A DNA stretch of 64,000 bases from Clostridia bacterium (GCA_017381035.1 JAFOCW010000017.1:1-64000); one strand, 5' to 3'. Counted from the stretch's first letter, positions 16,814-26,177 are shown. Notes: generated by a model from the sequence alone, not told the origin. Numbers and translations: made by a program.

Positions 16814-18493
16814 ATGTTTAACGGAAATATACTGCGCGATGCAATTATTTCTGCGGCTAATAATATTGCAAACCAAAAAAATGCCGTAGATGATTTAAAC
16901 GTTTTCCCCGTACCTGACGGAGATACCGGTACAAATATGTCTATGAGTATCGGCAATGCCGCAAGAGAGCTTGCAAGAATTGAAGGCAAAACCGTAGGCG
17001 AAGTTGCCAAGGTTGCCGCTTCTGCTTTACTTCGTGGCGCAAGAGGAAACTCGGGTGTTATTACTTCCCTTTTGTTCCGTGGCTTTTCCAAGGGCTTTGC
17101 AGGTGCCGATGAAATTACCCCCGAAAATCTTACCGCCGCATTCAAGGCCGGCGTAGAAGCCGCATACAAGGCTGTTATGAAGCCTACCGAAGGCACCATT
17201 CTTACCGTTGCACGTGTTGCATCTGAATTTGCAGAAGCCGCCGCTAACGACGGAAAAGATGCTTTAGAGGTTTTTGAAGCCGCTATGGACGGTGCAAAAG
17301 ATGCCCTTGCAAAAACTCCCGATATGCTGCCCGTTCTTAAAAAGGCAGGGGTTGTAGACGCAGGCGGTCAGGGCTTTGTTGTAATACTTGAAGGTATGTA
17401 TTCTGTATTCAAGTACGGCAAAATGATAGAATCATCCGATATGCCCGTAACCGAAGAAAAGACCGAATCTTCTTCAAGAAATGCCGCAGGCGAGCTTGAA
17501 GATTTCGATATTAACTTCCCCTACTGCACCGAGTTTATTGTTAACCGTGCCGAAGACTGCCAGAAAGACCCAAGCGAGCTTCGCAGTTACCTTGAGTCTA
17601 TAGGCGACTGTGTAGTAGTTGTTGACGACGAAGAAATTATTAAGGTTCACGTTCACACCGACCACCCCGGTAACGCTATTGAAAAGGCGCTTACCTTCGG
17701 TGCTCTTGTGAAGCTTAAAATTGAAAATATGTGCGACCAGCACGAACGTGCTAAGCACGATTCCGAAACAAGACAGAAGGCTCCTGCAGAAAATGCAGAA
17801 CGCACCGAAAAAATTAAATCGGTTGCCCCCGAAAAGCCGGTTGGCTTTGTATCGGTTGCCGCTGGTGAAGGCCTTAAATCATTATTTACCGACCTTGGCG
17901 CAGACGTTGTTGTCAGCGGCGGTCAAACAATGAACCCCTCTACCGACGATATTTTACGTGCTATTGAGTCTACCCCTGCAGAAACTGTTTTTGTGTTCCC
18001 CAATAATAAAAATATTATTATGGCGGCAGAACAGGCCGTTCCCCTTGCAAGCCGTAACGTTATTGTTATTCATACAAGAACCATTCCCCAGGGCGTTACC
18101 GCAATGCTTAACTATGACCCTGAAGCCAGCGACAATGACAATGCTATTAATATGGGCAATGCCATTGCAAACGTTTCCACCGGTCAAATTACATTTGCCG
18201 CAAGAGATAGTGAATTCGACGGCAAAAAAATTAACAGAGGCGACCTTTTGGCGCTCGATAACGGTAAAATTGTATTTACCGAAACCGACCTTGAAGCCTG
18301 CCTTTTAAAGCTTACCAAACAGCTTGTTAAGTCCGGCTCTGAATTTATGACTGTTTTCTATGGTGAAGACGTAACCGAAGAACAGGCCGAAGCATTCGGC
18401 GCAGTGCTTACCGAAAAATTCGGAAGCAAGGTTGAAATCACTATGGTTAACGGCGGTCAACCTGTTTATTACTTTATAATTTCTGTGGAATAA
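16814..18493 (+). CDS. fakA: Fatty acid kinase catalytic subunit FakA (DAK2/DhaL domain, YloV)
   Basis: 559 residues. The N-terminal DhaL-like ATP domain (about 1-200) has the signature NVFPVPDGDTGTNMSMS and GARGNSG. A middle cysteine/histidine-bearing domain contains YCTEFIV and KVHVHTDHPG. The C-terminal domain is the second FakA module. FakA phosphorylates fatty acids presented by FakB carriers. The ATG at 16814 after AAGGAG is preferred over one 30 bases upstream that lies inside the asp23 gene. recG follows. Confidence 0.92.
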   Translation: MFNGNILRDAIISAANNIANQKNAVDDLNVFPVPDGDTGTNMSMSIGNAARELARIEGKTVGEVAKVAASALLRGARGNSGVITSLLFRGFSKGFAGADEITPENLTAAFKAGVEAAYKAVMKPTEGTILTVARVASEFAEAAANDGKDALEVFEAAMDGAKDALAKTPDMLPVLKKAGVVDAGGQGFVVILEGMYSVFKYGKMIESSDMPVTEEKTESSSRNAAGELEDFDINFPYCTEFIVNRAEDCQKDPSELRSYLESIGDCVVVVDDEEIIKVHVHTDHPGNAIEKALTFGALVKLKIENMCDQHERAKHDSETRQKAPAENAERTEKIKSVAPEKPVGFVSVAAGEGLKSLFTDLGADVVVSGGQTMNPSTDDILRAIESTPAETVFVFPNNKNIIMAAEQAVPLASRNVIVIHTRTIPQGVTAMLNYDPEASDNDNAINMGNAIANVSTGQITFAARDSEFDGKKINRGDLLALDNGKIVFTETDLEACLLKLTKQLVKSGSEFMTVFYGEDVTEEQAEAFGAVLTEKFGSKVEITMVNGGQPVYYFIISVE

Positions 18494-18519
18494 TATTCTT
18501 TTTGACGGAGGTGCCTTAT

Positions 18520-20544
18520 ATGGCTACCGAAACCGACAATATAAGATATTTAAAAGGCGTTGGTGAAAAACGCGCAGAACTTTTTGGCAAACTGGGCATC
18601 GACACGGTCGGCGCCCTTTTGCGTTTTTACCCCCGCCAATATGAAGACTGGAGCGTTATTACACCAATTGCCAAGGCTCGCGGTCTTGGTGAAGTTTGCA
18701 TAAAAGCCACCGTTATAACCCCTGTTACCGAAAGCTATATCAGAAAGAATATGGTGCTTTATAAGTTTAAGGTTAAAGATGAAAGCGGCATTATGTCGGT
18801 TACCATTTTTAACAACAAATATGCCGCCGCAAGCATTAATGTCGGCCAGGATATTTTGCTTTACGGCAAGCTTAGCACCGATTCTTTTTATTTTGAAATG
18901 TCTTCCCCACAAATACGGCCTACCGGTTTCGACATTATTCGCCCAATTTATTCCGCAACCTACAAGCTTACAAGCTCGGCTATAGAAAAGGCGGTTAAAA
19001 CGGCACTGACGGCGGTCAGAATCTACGAGTTTTTACCGCAAAGCATAATAGAAAAAAATGGCCTTTGCAGTCGTGAATTTGCAATACACAATATCCACTT
19101 TCCAAAAAATGCTTCGGCGCTAAAGGAAGCTAAAAGAAGGCTTGTTTTCGAAGAACTGTTTATGCTCCAGGCAGGGCTTCTGCTTATAAAAAACGTAAAC
19201 CGTGGCAAAACGCCGTCGGTAATTAGAAGCGATTTTTCGGCTGAGTTTGAAAATCTGCTCCCCTTCAGTATGACGTCGGCGCAAAAACGCTGTATTAAAG
19301 AAGCGGTAACCGATATGTCGGCAAGCCGACCTATGAACAGGCTTATACAAGGCGACGTTGGCAGCGGAAAAACTGCCGTTGCTATGTCCTGCTGTTATAC
19401 GGCGGTTAAAAACGGCTATCAAGCCGCACTTATGGCGCCAACCGAAATTCTTGCCGAACAGCATTATAAAACCTTCCAAAACACCTTTGAGGGCACAAAT
19501 ATTAAGGTTGATTTACTTACGGGCAGCCTTACCAAAAAGAAAAAGGAAGAGCTTAAAGCAAGGCTTGAAAACGGCGAAACCAATATTGTTATAGGTACCC
19601 ACGCACTGCTTACCGATAACGTATATTTTAAAAATCTTGGTCTTGTTATAACCGACGAGCAGCACCGTTTTGGCGTTAAGCAACGTTCCGCACTAAAAGA
19701 AAAAGGCAATTCGCCACACATTTTGGTTATGTCGGCAACCCCTATTCCGCGCACACTTGCCCTTATTATGCACGGCGACCTTGATATTTCCATAATTGAC
19801 GAATACCCAAAGGGACGTCAGCCAATTGACACCTATTCGGTAGATACCTCCTTCCGCCAGCGCATTTACAACTTTATTAAAAAGCACGTTGACGAAGGAC
19901 GGCAGGCCTATATTGTTTGCCCGTTAGTTGAAGAAGGCGAAGAAGAAAACGGTCTTGCTTCGGCCGAGCAGTATTTTGAAAAGCTTAAAGATACCGATTT
20001 TGAAAACTATAGCATAGGCCTTTTGCACGGCAAAATGAAGCCGCGGGAAAAGGACGCTGTTATGCGCAGTTTTTCAAGCGGAGAAATAAACCTGCTCATT
20101 TCCACAACGGTAGTAGAAGTTGGTGTTGACGTGCCTAACGCCGTGGTTATGGTTATTGAAAATGCCGAACGTTTCGGCCTTTCACAGCTTCATCAGCTTC
20201 GCGGCAGAATAGGCCGCGGCGGACATAAATCTTACTGTGTTTTAATATCTGATTCTAAGTCGGCAAGGGACGGCAGACTTAAAACCATGTGCGATACTCT
20301 TGACGGCTTTGAAATTGCCGATAAAGACTTAGCACTCAGGGGTCCGGGCGACTTCCTTGGAAACAGACAGCACGGTTTACCCGAGCTTCATATTGCAAAC
20401 CTTGAAAGCGACCTTGCCATACTTCGAAGCGCAGGTATGCAGGCAAGAGAATTAATAGAAACCGACCCACTTTTAAAATCGGCAGACAACGCCGCATTAA
20501 AATCGAAGGTGGAAAAAATGCTACATGACGCTAATTCTAACTAA
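18520..20544 (+). CDS. recG: ATP-dependent DNA helicase RecG
   Basis: 674 residues. RecG reverses stalled forks and branch-migrates recombination intermediates. The N-terminal wedge/OB domain spans about residues 1-200. The helicase core shows LIQGDVGSGKTAVA, MAPTEILAEQH, the Walker B ITDEQHRFGVKQR, VMSATPIPRTLAL, STTVVEVGVDVPNA and QLRGRIGRG. The C-terminal FLGNRQHG is the RecG TRG-type motif. ATG 18520 is chosen because GACGGAGGTG lies seven bases upstream; a TTG at 18502 precedes that site. Confidence 0.95.
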   Translation: MATETDNIRYLKGVGEKRAELFGKLGIDTVGALLRFYPRQYEDWSVITPIAKARGLGEVCIKATVITPVTESYIRKNMVLYKFKVKDESGIMSVTIFNNKYAAASINVGQDILLYGKLSTDSFYFEMSSPQIRPTGFDIIRPIYSATYKLTSSAIEKAVKTALTAVRIYEFLPQSIIEKNGLCSREFAIHNIHFPKNASALKEAKRRLVFEELFMLQAGLLLIKNVNRGKTPSVIRSDFSAEFENLLPFSMTSAQKRCIKEAVTDMSASRPMNRLIQGDVGSGKTAVAMSCCYTAVKNGYQAALMAPTEILAEQHYKTFQNTFEGTNIKVDLLTGSLTKKKKEELKARLENGETNIVIGTHALLTDNVYFKNLGLVITDEQHRFGVKQRSALKEKGNSPHILVMSATPIPRTLALIMHGDLDISIIDEYPKGRQPIDTYSVDTSFRQRIYNFIKKHVDEGRQAYIVCPLVEEGEEENGLASAEQYFEKLKDTDFENYSIGLLHGKMKPREKDAVMRSFSSGEINLLISTTVVEVGVDVPNAVVMVIENAERFGLSQLHQLRGRIGRGGHKSYCVLISDSKSARDGRLKTMCDTLDGFEIADKDLALRGPGDFLGNRQHGLPELHIANLESDLAILRSAGMQARELIETDPLLKSADNAALKSKVEKMLHDANSN

Positions 20545-20561
20545 TTTAATTGGAGAAATTA

Positions 20562-21416
20562 ATGGAACTTATTGAAACCCTTTTGCATTCACTTGAGCAT
20601 CCGCTTGTTGAGACACTTAAAATGTCCCCAATTATTTTTCTGGCCTATTTATTTATGGAGTGGCTGGAGCACAGCGGAAGCGAAAAACTTGAAAACACCC
20701 TTAAAAATTCAAAACGTTTCGGGCCGCTTTGGGCATCGGTCTTAGGCCTTTTACCGCAGTGCGGTTTTTCGGGCGCAGTTGCAGGTATGTACGCAACCGG
20801 AACGGTTACGGTGGGCACCTTGCTTGCAGTTTTACTTGCAACAAGCGACGAAATGCTACCCGTCATGTTGGGCGCAGGTATTTCGGTATTTACCGTTATT
20901 GCCATTTTGGTATTAAAATTTATTGTGGGCTGTGTTGTAGGCTTCACAACCGATTTTATTCTTAAAAAGTTCGGCAAAACCGAAGAAGAACATATTCACG
21001 AATTTTGTGAAATGGAAAAATGCTCTTGTAAAGACGGCATTTGGATTTCGGCACTAAAGCACACCTTAAGGCTTTTGGTTATAATTTATTTTGTGTCGGC
21101 CCTTTTACATTTTGCGGTTGAACTGACCCCAAAGGACACCTTGACGTCCATTCTTAACTTCCCTGTTATAAGCCAGGTGGTAGCCGCCATTATAGGTCTT
21201 ATTCCCAACTGCGCGGTATCAATTACCTTAACTCAGCTTTACGTAGATTCGGCACTTGGAATTTCGCCGCTTCTTTGCGGACTGCTTACGAACGGCGGCG
21301 TTGGACTTTTGGTTTTATTCAGGGTGAACAGAAACCTTAAAAACAACCTACTTATTACACTTACACTCTTACTTACCGGACTTGTTTTTGGCTCGGTTGC
21401 AGGGTTAATATTATAA
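20562..21416 (+). CDS. Two-repeat membrane transporter (ArsP-like / putative manganese transporter family)
   Basis: 284 residues, about ten membrane helices in two related halves. The first half carries GLLPQCGFSGAVAGMYATG and TSDEMLPVML, the second GLIPNCAVSITLTQLYV and LLTNGGVGLLVLF. This repeat pattern is that of the putative 10-TM ArsP-like permeases annotated as arsenic efflux or manganese transporters. A hydrophilic Cys/His-rich loop between them (EEHIHEFCEMEKCSCKDG) could bind metal. The TAA is immediately followed by the left inverted repeat of the 21417-22612 cassette. Confidence 0.82.
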   Translation: MELIETLLHSLEHPLVETLKMSPIIFLAYLFMEWLEHSGSEKLENTLKNSKRFGPLWASVLGLLPQCGFSGAVAGMYATGTVTVGTLLAVLLATSDEMLPVMLGAGISVFTVIAILVLKFIVGCVVGFTTDFILKKFGKTEEEHIHEFCEMEKCSCKDGIWISALKHTLRLLVIIYFVSALLHFAVELTPKDTLTSILNFPVISQVVAAIIGLIPNCAVSITLTQLYVDSALGISPLLCGLLTNGGVGLLVLFRVNRNLKNNLLITLTLLLTGLVFGSVAGLIL

Positions 21417-21459
21417 TAAAAAACGGACAGTCATTTATTGATTGTACCCTAAAGGACAG
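21417..21459. repeat. Left inverted repeat of lipoprotein cassette
   Basis: Imperfect inverted copy of 22570..22612. Both ends read, from outside inwards, AAAAAACGGACAG, about 20 variable bases, then AAAGGACAG. Each end therefore carries two GGACAG boxes in the same order. It abuts the transporter stop codon. Confidence 0.7.
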
Positions 21460-21460
21460 A

Positions 21461-21491
21461 AAAAGAAGTGCGAAAATTTCGCACTTCTTTT
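21461..21491. terminator. Bidirectional terminator-like palindrome
   Basis: AAAGAAGTGCGAAA / TTTCGCACTTCTTT followed by TTAATTTT. It would end the recG-transporter transcript. The region 21417-21902 holds no gene. Besides this palindrome it has a GAAACGCA/TGCGTTTC hairpin at 21511-21548, a perfect CAATTATAG/CTATAATTG repeat at 21609-21641 overlapping a TATAAT, and the nested repeat 21641-21786. Confidence 0.75.
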
Positions 21492-21640
21492 AATTTTATC
21501 TTAATACCATAACAAGCATGAAACGCATAGTGCGTTTCCCACTTGTTAGAAAATAACCCAAAATACTTTAATTATCGACCTGTCCACATAATCCGTTGAA
21601 ATATATTGCAATTATAGCGCAAAAATGGTAAACTATAATT

Positions 21641-21786
21641 GCCAAACTAATTAAATATGCAAAATGATATTTTTATTATAGGGGCTTTTGCACCCTTTTT
21701 ATACCTTTTACCAAACTCAATGAATTTGATAAAAACGCAAATTCCATTATGAGTTTGGTTTATACCATTTTGCATAATTAGTTTGG
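21641..21786. repeat. Nested inverted repeat upstream of the lipoprotein gene
   Basis: Outer arms GCCAAACTAATTA...TGCAAAATG (21641-21666) and their near-complement CATTTTGCATAATTAGTTTGGC (arm at 21766-21786), differing by a 4-base insertion. Inside is a second pair, CCAAACTCA (21711) with TGAGTTTGG (21749). The whole can fold into one long hairpin. It could be a small non-autonomous element or a structured leader. Confidence 0.7.
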
Positions 21787-21811
21787 CGACTATCGGAGTT
21801 TGCGTTTTTTG

Positions 21812-21840
21812 TGCGGTTACTTCGGTAGCCGCATTTTTTA
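21812..21840 (+). terminator. UUCG-capped terminator/attenuator before the lipoprotein gene
   Basis: Stem TGCGGTTAC / GTAGCCGCA closed on a TTCG tetraloop and followed by TTTTTTATTTTTAT. It lies 60 bases before the lipoprotein start, so transcripts beginning near 21640 would meet it before the gene, as in an attenuator. Confidence 0.75.
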
Positions 21841-21902
21841 TTTTTATAACAGAAAGGAGCAAATATTTTTTTGTTAAATTATTTATAAAAGGAGTGTTAA
21901 AT

Positions 21903-22520
21903 ATGAAAAAAATTATTTCTTTACTTTTCACGGTTACGTTAATTCTTAGTCTTTGCGCTTGCGGTGCCCCAAAAGCAGAAGATGTTGCGGGAACATATAA
22001 AAGTTTTAGTATGTTTCTAAATAAAACGTATCAACTCAATGCAAACAGCTCGTTTGATAAGGAGCCCAATATTAAAGGCACATATAAAACAACTTCAAAC
22101 GGCGGATTTATATTAACCCAAGCAAACAGCTCTTCGGAAGAAGTTTTTTCTAAAAAAGATAATTATTATTATAGAACTAATTTAATATGTTGTTTTGAAA
22201 AAGATGACGAATATGGTTTAGAACTTTCTTTTGATGAAAACGGCTACTCAAACCAATCATTTGCCGCAAACTATGAAACTCTTAATCAATCAAGTATGCT
22301 TGTTAAAAAACTTGGACTTATTCTAAATGATGATGGCACATATAGACTCAACGATATGCAGGTTTATATAACACAGGGCAAAATTGTTGATAAAATAACT
22401 TTTGAAGGCACCTATAAGTTTGAAAATGATATTCTTTGGTTAAATTACGAAAATACAGATTATCCTATGCTTTTTATAGACGGAAAATTATATTTTGACA
22501 TAATCGAAAAAGCAGAATAA
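21903..22520 (+). CDS. Secreted lipoprotein of unknown function with lipocalin-like GTYK repeats
   Basis: 205 residues from the ATG at 21903, chosen because AAGGAGTG precedes it and a lipoprotein signal peptide with lipobox LCAC follows. The mature part is beta-rich and contains three GTYK/GTYR turns (VAGTYKSF, IKGTYKTT, FEGTYKFE), reminiscent of lipocalin-like DUF domains that recur in clostridial lipoproteins. No catalytic motif is seen. It is clearly more AT-rich than neighbouring genes. It is the only gene inside a segment bounded by inverted repeats at 21417 and 22612. Confidence 0.75.
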   Translation: MKKIISLLFTVTLILSLCACGAPKAEDVAGTYKSFSMFLNKTYQLNANSSFDKEPNIKGTYKTTSNGGFILTQANSSSEEVFSKKDNYYYRTNLICCFEKDDEYGLELSFDENGYSNQSFAANYETLNQSSMLVKKLGLILNDDGTYRLNDMQVYITQGKIVDKITFEGTYKFENDILWLNYENTDYPMLFIDGKLYFDIIEKAE

Positions 22521-22527
22521 AACTAAA

Positions 22528-22562
22528 AAAACGAACCAAAAACAAGTTTTTTGGTTCGTTTT
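22528..22562. terminator. Terminator of the cassette lipoprotein gene
   Basis: Strong stem ACGAACCAAAAA / TTTTTGGTTCGT, with flanking A and T runs, 8 bases after the lipoprotein stop. Confidence 0.88.
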
Positions 22563-22569
22563 ATTTTTA

Positions 22570-22612
22570 ACTGTCCTTTAAGACGCAACCCATAACTGTC
22601 CGTTTTTTTATT
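22570..22612. repeat. Right inverted repeat of lipoprotein cassette
   Basis: Reverse complement of the left end pattern: CTGTCCTTT, about 16 variable bases, CTGTCCGTTTTTTT. It covers the stop codon of the yfhO gene (22608-22610), so the cassette edge coincides with the end of that gene. Confidence 0.7.
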
Positions 22613-25094
22613 CTTCGGTTATTTCAATTTCGGTTGGGAGGTCTAAGAGCATTTCGGAAGTTTCGTCTCTTTCCCAGATTTCTTGAAGTTCCCGGCTTTC
22701 GGGGTAGACGGTTTTTATGGGATGTTTTTTATTATAAACAAAAGCTAATAAAAGGTATGCTATAAGCACAAGCACCGCCGAAACCAAAACGACTATACCA
22801 AGGCTTAGCCCCGGTGTTTTGTAGGTAAATTCTATTTGCGATTCGCCTGCACCCACGGGAACGGCCATAAAGCCTACATTAACCTTTTCGACCGGTACTG
22901 CCTTGCCGTTAACCGTTGCGCTCCAGCCCTTATCGTAAGGAATGGAAAAGAAGACAAGTGTTTCTTTATTTCGTTGTACGGTTGCCGAAAAGCTGTTTTT
23001 ACCCGTTTTAAATTCTGTTGCCGAAGTGGCGTTTAGTTTTTCGGCCGCAGCAGATATTGAAGCATAGGTTGTGGGGGTTGCGCCGCCGTCTTTATTATAA
23101 TTATAAATACTTGTGAACATATGACCGTATTTTTCTATTTGCTTGGCATCTAACAAAATAGCGGTAAGCATGTGGTCGGCACGGGACTGTCCGCTTAAAT
23201 TTTCGCAGTACTCATAGTCCATATAAACGTCGTAAGAAAAGCCGTAGCCCACAAAATTATTGTTCTTATAAATATCGAAACCGCTTTGAGAGTCTATAAG
23301 CTCGAAACCGGGCATTTCGGTTCTGCCAAGCTCGTTTGTGAAGTTATCTTCACCTTGTTGGTTAATAAGATATTTAACCGATAAAAGCGAGCGTATTGAA
23401 TAAGAATCGGTGGTCGGGCGGCTGGCAACGGCACGCTGTTCACCTATGAATTCATAAAACTCCATTATGGAAGTTGGCACTATGGAATGGAAGGCGTTTA
23501 TACTTGAATAGCCCAAGAACATTGCCGAATTGTCCATACTTTCATAGGTATCTATTCTGAAGGTATCGGCATCGCCTTCTAACTGCATTTCACCTTCAAT
23601 TAAATCGTTAATAATAAAATCGCTTTTGTGGGAATGTGTTTTACCGCTTGCAACAAAGAAGTTAGCGTAACCTACCGCAAATATAAGCACGAAAACTATG
23701 CTTTTTTTAAGGAAACCGTTAAGGTCCTGACGTCTTGTTTTAAGCAGCTTTTTAAGCACGGCAAGGGCGCCTAATGCGGTGAAGCAGGTTACCCAGAAGC
23801 GAACAATATACATTATTTCTTTGGGTTGTGTGAAAAGGCCTATAGAAAAGTGGTCTTCACTAATTTGCGGGAAGAAGCCAATTACTAAGGTAATTATTAA
23901 GGTTATTCTGAAAACGTATTTAAAGCTTTTATTCCAGTCTATTTCCCTATCTTCAATTGCTATGGCGGTGGCAAGCGCCATCATAAGAATTGGCATATAA
24001 AACCAACGCACGTAATAGGCGCCGTTGAACATATAGAAGGCAGAATTTAAAATGGGAACAAAGGCCATAACGGCGCAGGTTACAATAATGCGTTTTAGCC
24101 AGTTGCCTTTTTTGGCCATACAGTAAGAAAACACGCCGACCATACTGAAAACGGGCATCCAGGCGCCGAGTGATGACCATTTAACGTCGGCTTTGGGGAA
24201 CATAACGGGGCGCGCCGGAAGGTCGGGCGGAAAGAAGAACACTTCAAAAATGTTGGCATATATGCTTTCTTTACCGTAAAGTATTGAATTCCAACCAAGC
24301 TCAATATTGGTAATACGTGAATTATCGGCAATGGCAAGGTAGGAAGGCCAGAGCACCGCAAAGGCAATAAGTATACCGATAACGGCTTCAAAGAATATGG
24401 CAAAAATTTGACGGCCGTTTGGTTTTATGGCACGACTTACAAGCCTTACCACAAAATAAATTATGCCGAAAACAAGCATTCCTACAAAGAAGAAATAGTT
24501 TACAGTGGCGCAGAATGCCACCATAAGCGCGAAAACTCCCCTTCGGTTTTCGGTAACCAACATCTCGAAAGCCAAAAGCAAAAGCGGGAAAAAGACTATT
24601 GCTTCGTGGAAGTGATTGAAGAAAATATTATAAACAGAAAAACCCGAAAAGGCATAAAGCAAGGCGCCGAGCTGGGCCGTTTCGGTTTTACGGGTGAAGC
24701 GGCGAATGTACAAAAATGACGTAAGTGCGCTGAAGGCGAACTTGAGTATTAAAAGAGGGCCCATAAAATAAGGCACCCACGCATTAGGGAAAGGAAGGGT
24801 AAGCCAGAAGAACGGACTTGTTATTGTATAAAAAGTGTAGGAGCCAATTAAGTTTACACCAAGGTCGGTTGCAAAATTCCAACCTATTTCGCCACTTTTT
24901 ATGGCCTTGTGGCAAAGCTGATAGAACGGGATTTGCTGAACGTTGAAATCGCCAAAAAACAGAAAATACCCTTTATCTAATATCATATAAGGAACAAAAA
25001 ACAGCGCAGCACAAACAAGGGCCATAAGGAAAACCCTTAAAGCGCCGCCATTAGTCCTTTTATTAAGCTGATGTTTTGCAATTTCAAAAGACAA
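22608..25094 (-). CDS. YfhO family membrane protein (GT-C-like glycosyltransferase superfamily)
   Basis: 828 residues with about a dozen membrane helices and a large C-terminal extracellular beta domain (KETLVFFSIPYDKGWSATVNG and GKAVPVEKVNVGFMAVPVG), followed by a final helix and a short acidic tail. This layout is that of YfhO proteins, implicated in glycosylating lipoteichoic acid or other envelope glycans. I set the start at a TTG (25094) that follows AAGGAGAA. The frame continues upstream to 25193, but that overlaps the divergent yfbR gene. It is transcribed alone, divergently from yfbR. Confidence 0.85.
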   Translation of the reverse strand: MSFEIAKHQLNKRTNGGALRVFLMALVCAALFFVPYMILDKGYFLFFGDFNVQQIPFYQLCHKAIKSGEIGWNFATDLGVNLIGSYTFYTITSPFFWLTLPFPNAWVPYFMGPLLILKFAFSALTSFLYIRRFTRKTETAQLGALLYAFSGFSVYNIFFNHFHEAIVFFPLLLLAFEMLVTENRRGVFALMVAFCATVNYFFFVGMLVFGIIYFVVRLVSRAIKPNGRQIFAIFFEAVIGILIAFAVLWPSYLAIADNSRITNIELGWNSILYGKESIYANIFEVFFFPPDLPARPVMFPKADVKWSSLGAWMPVFSMVGVFSYCMAKKGNWLKRIIVTCAVMAFVPILNSAFYMFNGAYYVRWFYMPILMMALATAIAIEDREIDWNKSFKYVFRITLIITLVIGFFPQISEDHFSIGLFTQPKEIMYIVRFWVTCFTALGALAVLKKLLKTRRQDLNGFLKKSIVFVLIFAVGYANFFVASGKTHSHKSDFIINDLIEGEMQLEGDADTFRIDTYESMDNSAMFLGYSSINAFHSIVPTSIMEFYEFIGEQRAVASRPTTDSYSIRSLLSVKYLINQQGEDNFTNELGRTEMPGFELIDSQSGFDIYKNNNFVGYGFSYDVYMDYEYCENLSGQSRADHMLTAILLDAKQIEKYGHMFTSIYNYNKDGGATPTTYASISAAAEKLNATSATEFKTGKNSFSATVQRNKETLVFFSIPYDKGWSATVNGKAVPVEKVNVGFMAVPVGAGESQIEFTYKTPGLSLGIVVLVSAVLVLIAYLLLAFVYNKKHPIKTVYPESRELQEIWERDETSEMLLDLPTEIEITEE

Positions 25095-25184
25095 TGCAGT
25101 ATTCTCCTTAAAAAATATATTGATATTATAACACTTCGTGGTATAATTATCAATACAAAGAAAACAAGGTATTTGAGGTATATT

Positions 25185-25766
25185 ATGAGCCATTTTTACG
25201 CTATGCTGTCCCGCATGAAGAATATAAACCGTTGGGGTCTTATGAGAAACACAAGGCCCGAAAATTTAAGCGAGCACACCTTAGAGGTTGCTTTTATTGC
25301 CCATTCGCTTGCCCTTATCGGAAATAAAAGGCTTGGCAAAAATTATAATGCCGACGGTGTGGCCGTTGCGGCAATGTTCCACGACACTTCTGAAATTATA
25401 ACCGGCGATATGCCCACACCAATTAAGTATTATAACCCCGAAATAAAGGCGGCTTACAAAAAAATTGAAGCCATTGCCGAAGAACAGCTTGTAGATATGT
25501 TGCCGTGTGATTTAAAGGACTGCTTCCAAGGTTATTTTAAGCCCGATGAGCAAACCGAAGCGCTTATTAAGGCGGCCGATAAAATTTCGGCACTTATTAA
25601 GTGTATTGAAGAAATTAAAATGGGCAATATGGAATTTATGGAAGCCGAAAAATCTACCAAGGCGGCTATTGAAAACTTAAAGCTCCAAGAAGCCAAAATC
25701 TTTTGCGATGAATTCCTTGGCAGCTTCTATTTAACACTTGACGAACAAAGAAACAGCGACCGATAA
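25185..25766 (+). CDS. yfbR: YfbR-like HD-domain 5'-deoxynucleotidase
   Basis: 193 residues. The HD-phosphohydrolase ligands are present: ENLSEHTLEVAFIAHSLA, then MFHDTSEIITGDMPTPIKYY. This last stretch is specific to YfbR, which removes phosphate from deoxynucleoside 5'-monophosphates. The ATG at 25185 gives the family start SHFYAMLSRMKNINRWGLMR; an earlier in-frame ATG would overlap the yfhO start region. A terminator follows immediately. Confidence 0.92.
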   Translation: MSHFYAMLSRMKNINRWGLMRNTRPENLSEHTLEVAFIAHSLALIGNKRLGKNYNADGVAVAAMFHDTSEIITGDMPTPIKYYNPEIKAAYKKIEAIAEEQLVDMLPCDLKDCFQGYFKPDEQTEALIKAADKISALIKCIEEIKMGNMEFMEAEKSTKAAIENLKLQEAKIFCDEFLGSFYLTLDEQRNSDR

Positions 25767-25778
25767 CGGTCGCTGTTT
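25751..25778. terminator. Bidirectional terminator between yfbR and the DUF2752 gene
   Basis: 12-bp stem AAACAGCGACCG / CGGTCGCTGTTT with an ATAA loop. It covers the last codons of yfbR and the stop of the convergent DUF2752 gene. Confidence 0.85.
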
Positions 25779-26176
25779 TAATTTGGCGATAAAAAACTAA
25801 ACTGCGGCAGATTTCTGAGCACCATAAAAATTACTGCTAAAGCAAGAACAATTGCAATAATAATTATTTCACTTTTACTAAGTTTCAGTTTGCCGCTTTT
25901 CAGGTATTCCCTGCCCTTTTTAAGCGCAAAAATTATGGTTGGCAATATTAAAACCAAGGCGAAAATATTGCTTTTTGCCGCAGATATAAAGTCTAAGCGA
26001 AAAAGAGCCGAAAACATACGGGTTATGCCGCAGGCGGCACAATAAATTCCCGTAGTTTCGTATATTATGCAGGGAAGCGAAAATCCGGTTTGAAGAATTA
26101 TAACATAGTACAAAATTCCTGCAAACAGAATTGCCCCAACCGCTATAAGAAGTTTTTTAAGTCTTGCTTTTTCCAT
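25778..26176 (-). CDS. DUF2752 family membrane protein
   Basis: 132 residues with three membrane helices. The family motif appears as YCAACGITRMFSALF, the C-x2-C-G-x-T-R signature between helices 1 and 2. Function of DUF2752 is unknown. The ATG at 26176 is preferred because the preceding gene ends at 26178. It is the last gene of the HAD-rnfDEA-like run on the minus strand, so a functional link with that membrane complex is possible but unproven. Confidence 0.85.
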   Translation of the reverse strand: MEKARLKKLLIAVGAILFAGILYYVIILQTGFSLPCIIYETTGIYCAACGITRMFSALFRLDFISAAKSNIFALVLILPTIIFALKKGREYLKSGKLKLSKSEIIIIAIVLALAVIFMVLRNLPQFSFLSPN

Positions 26177-26177
26177 A

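Noticed and set aside
21417..22612. Intact insertion sequence
   Set aside because: Inverted repeats are present but there is no transposase; the only gene is a lipoprotein.
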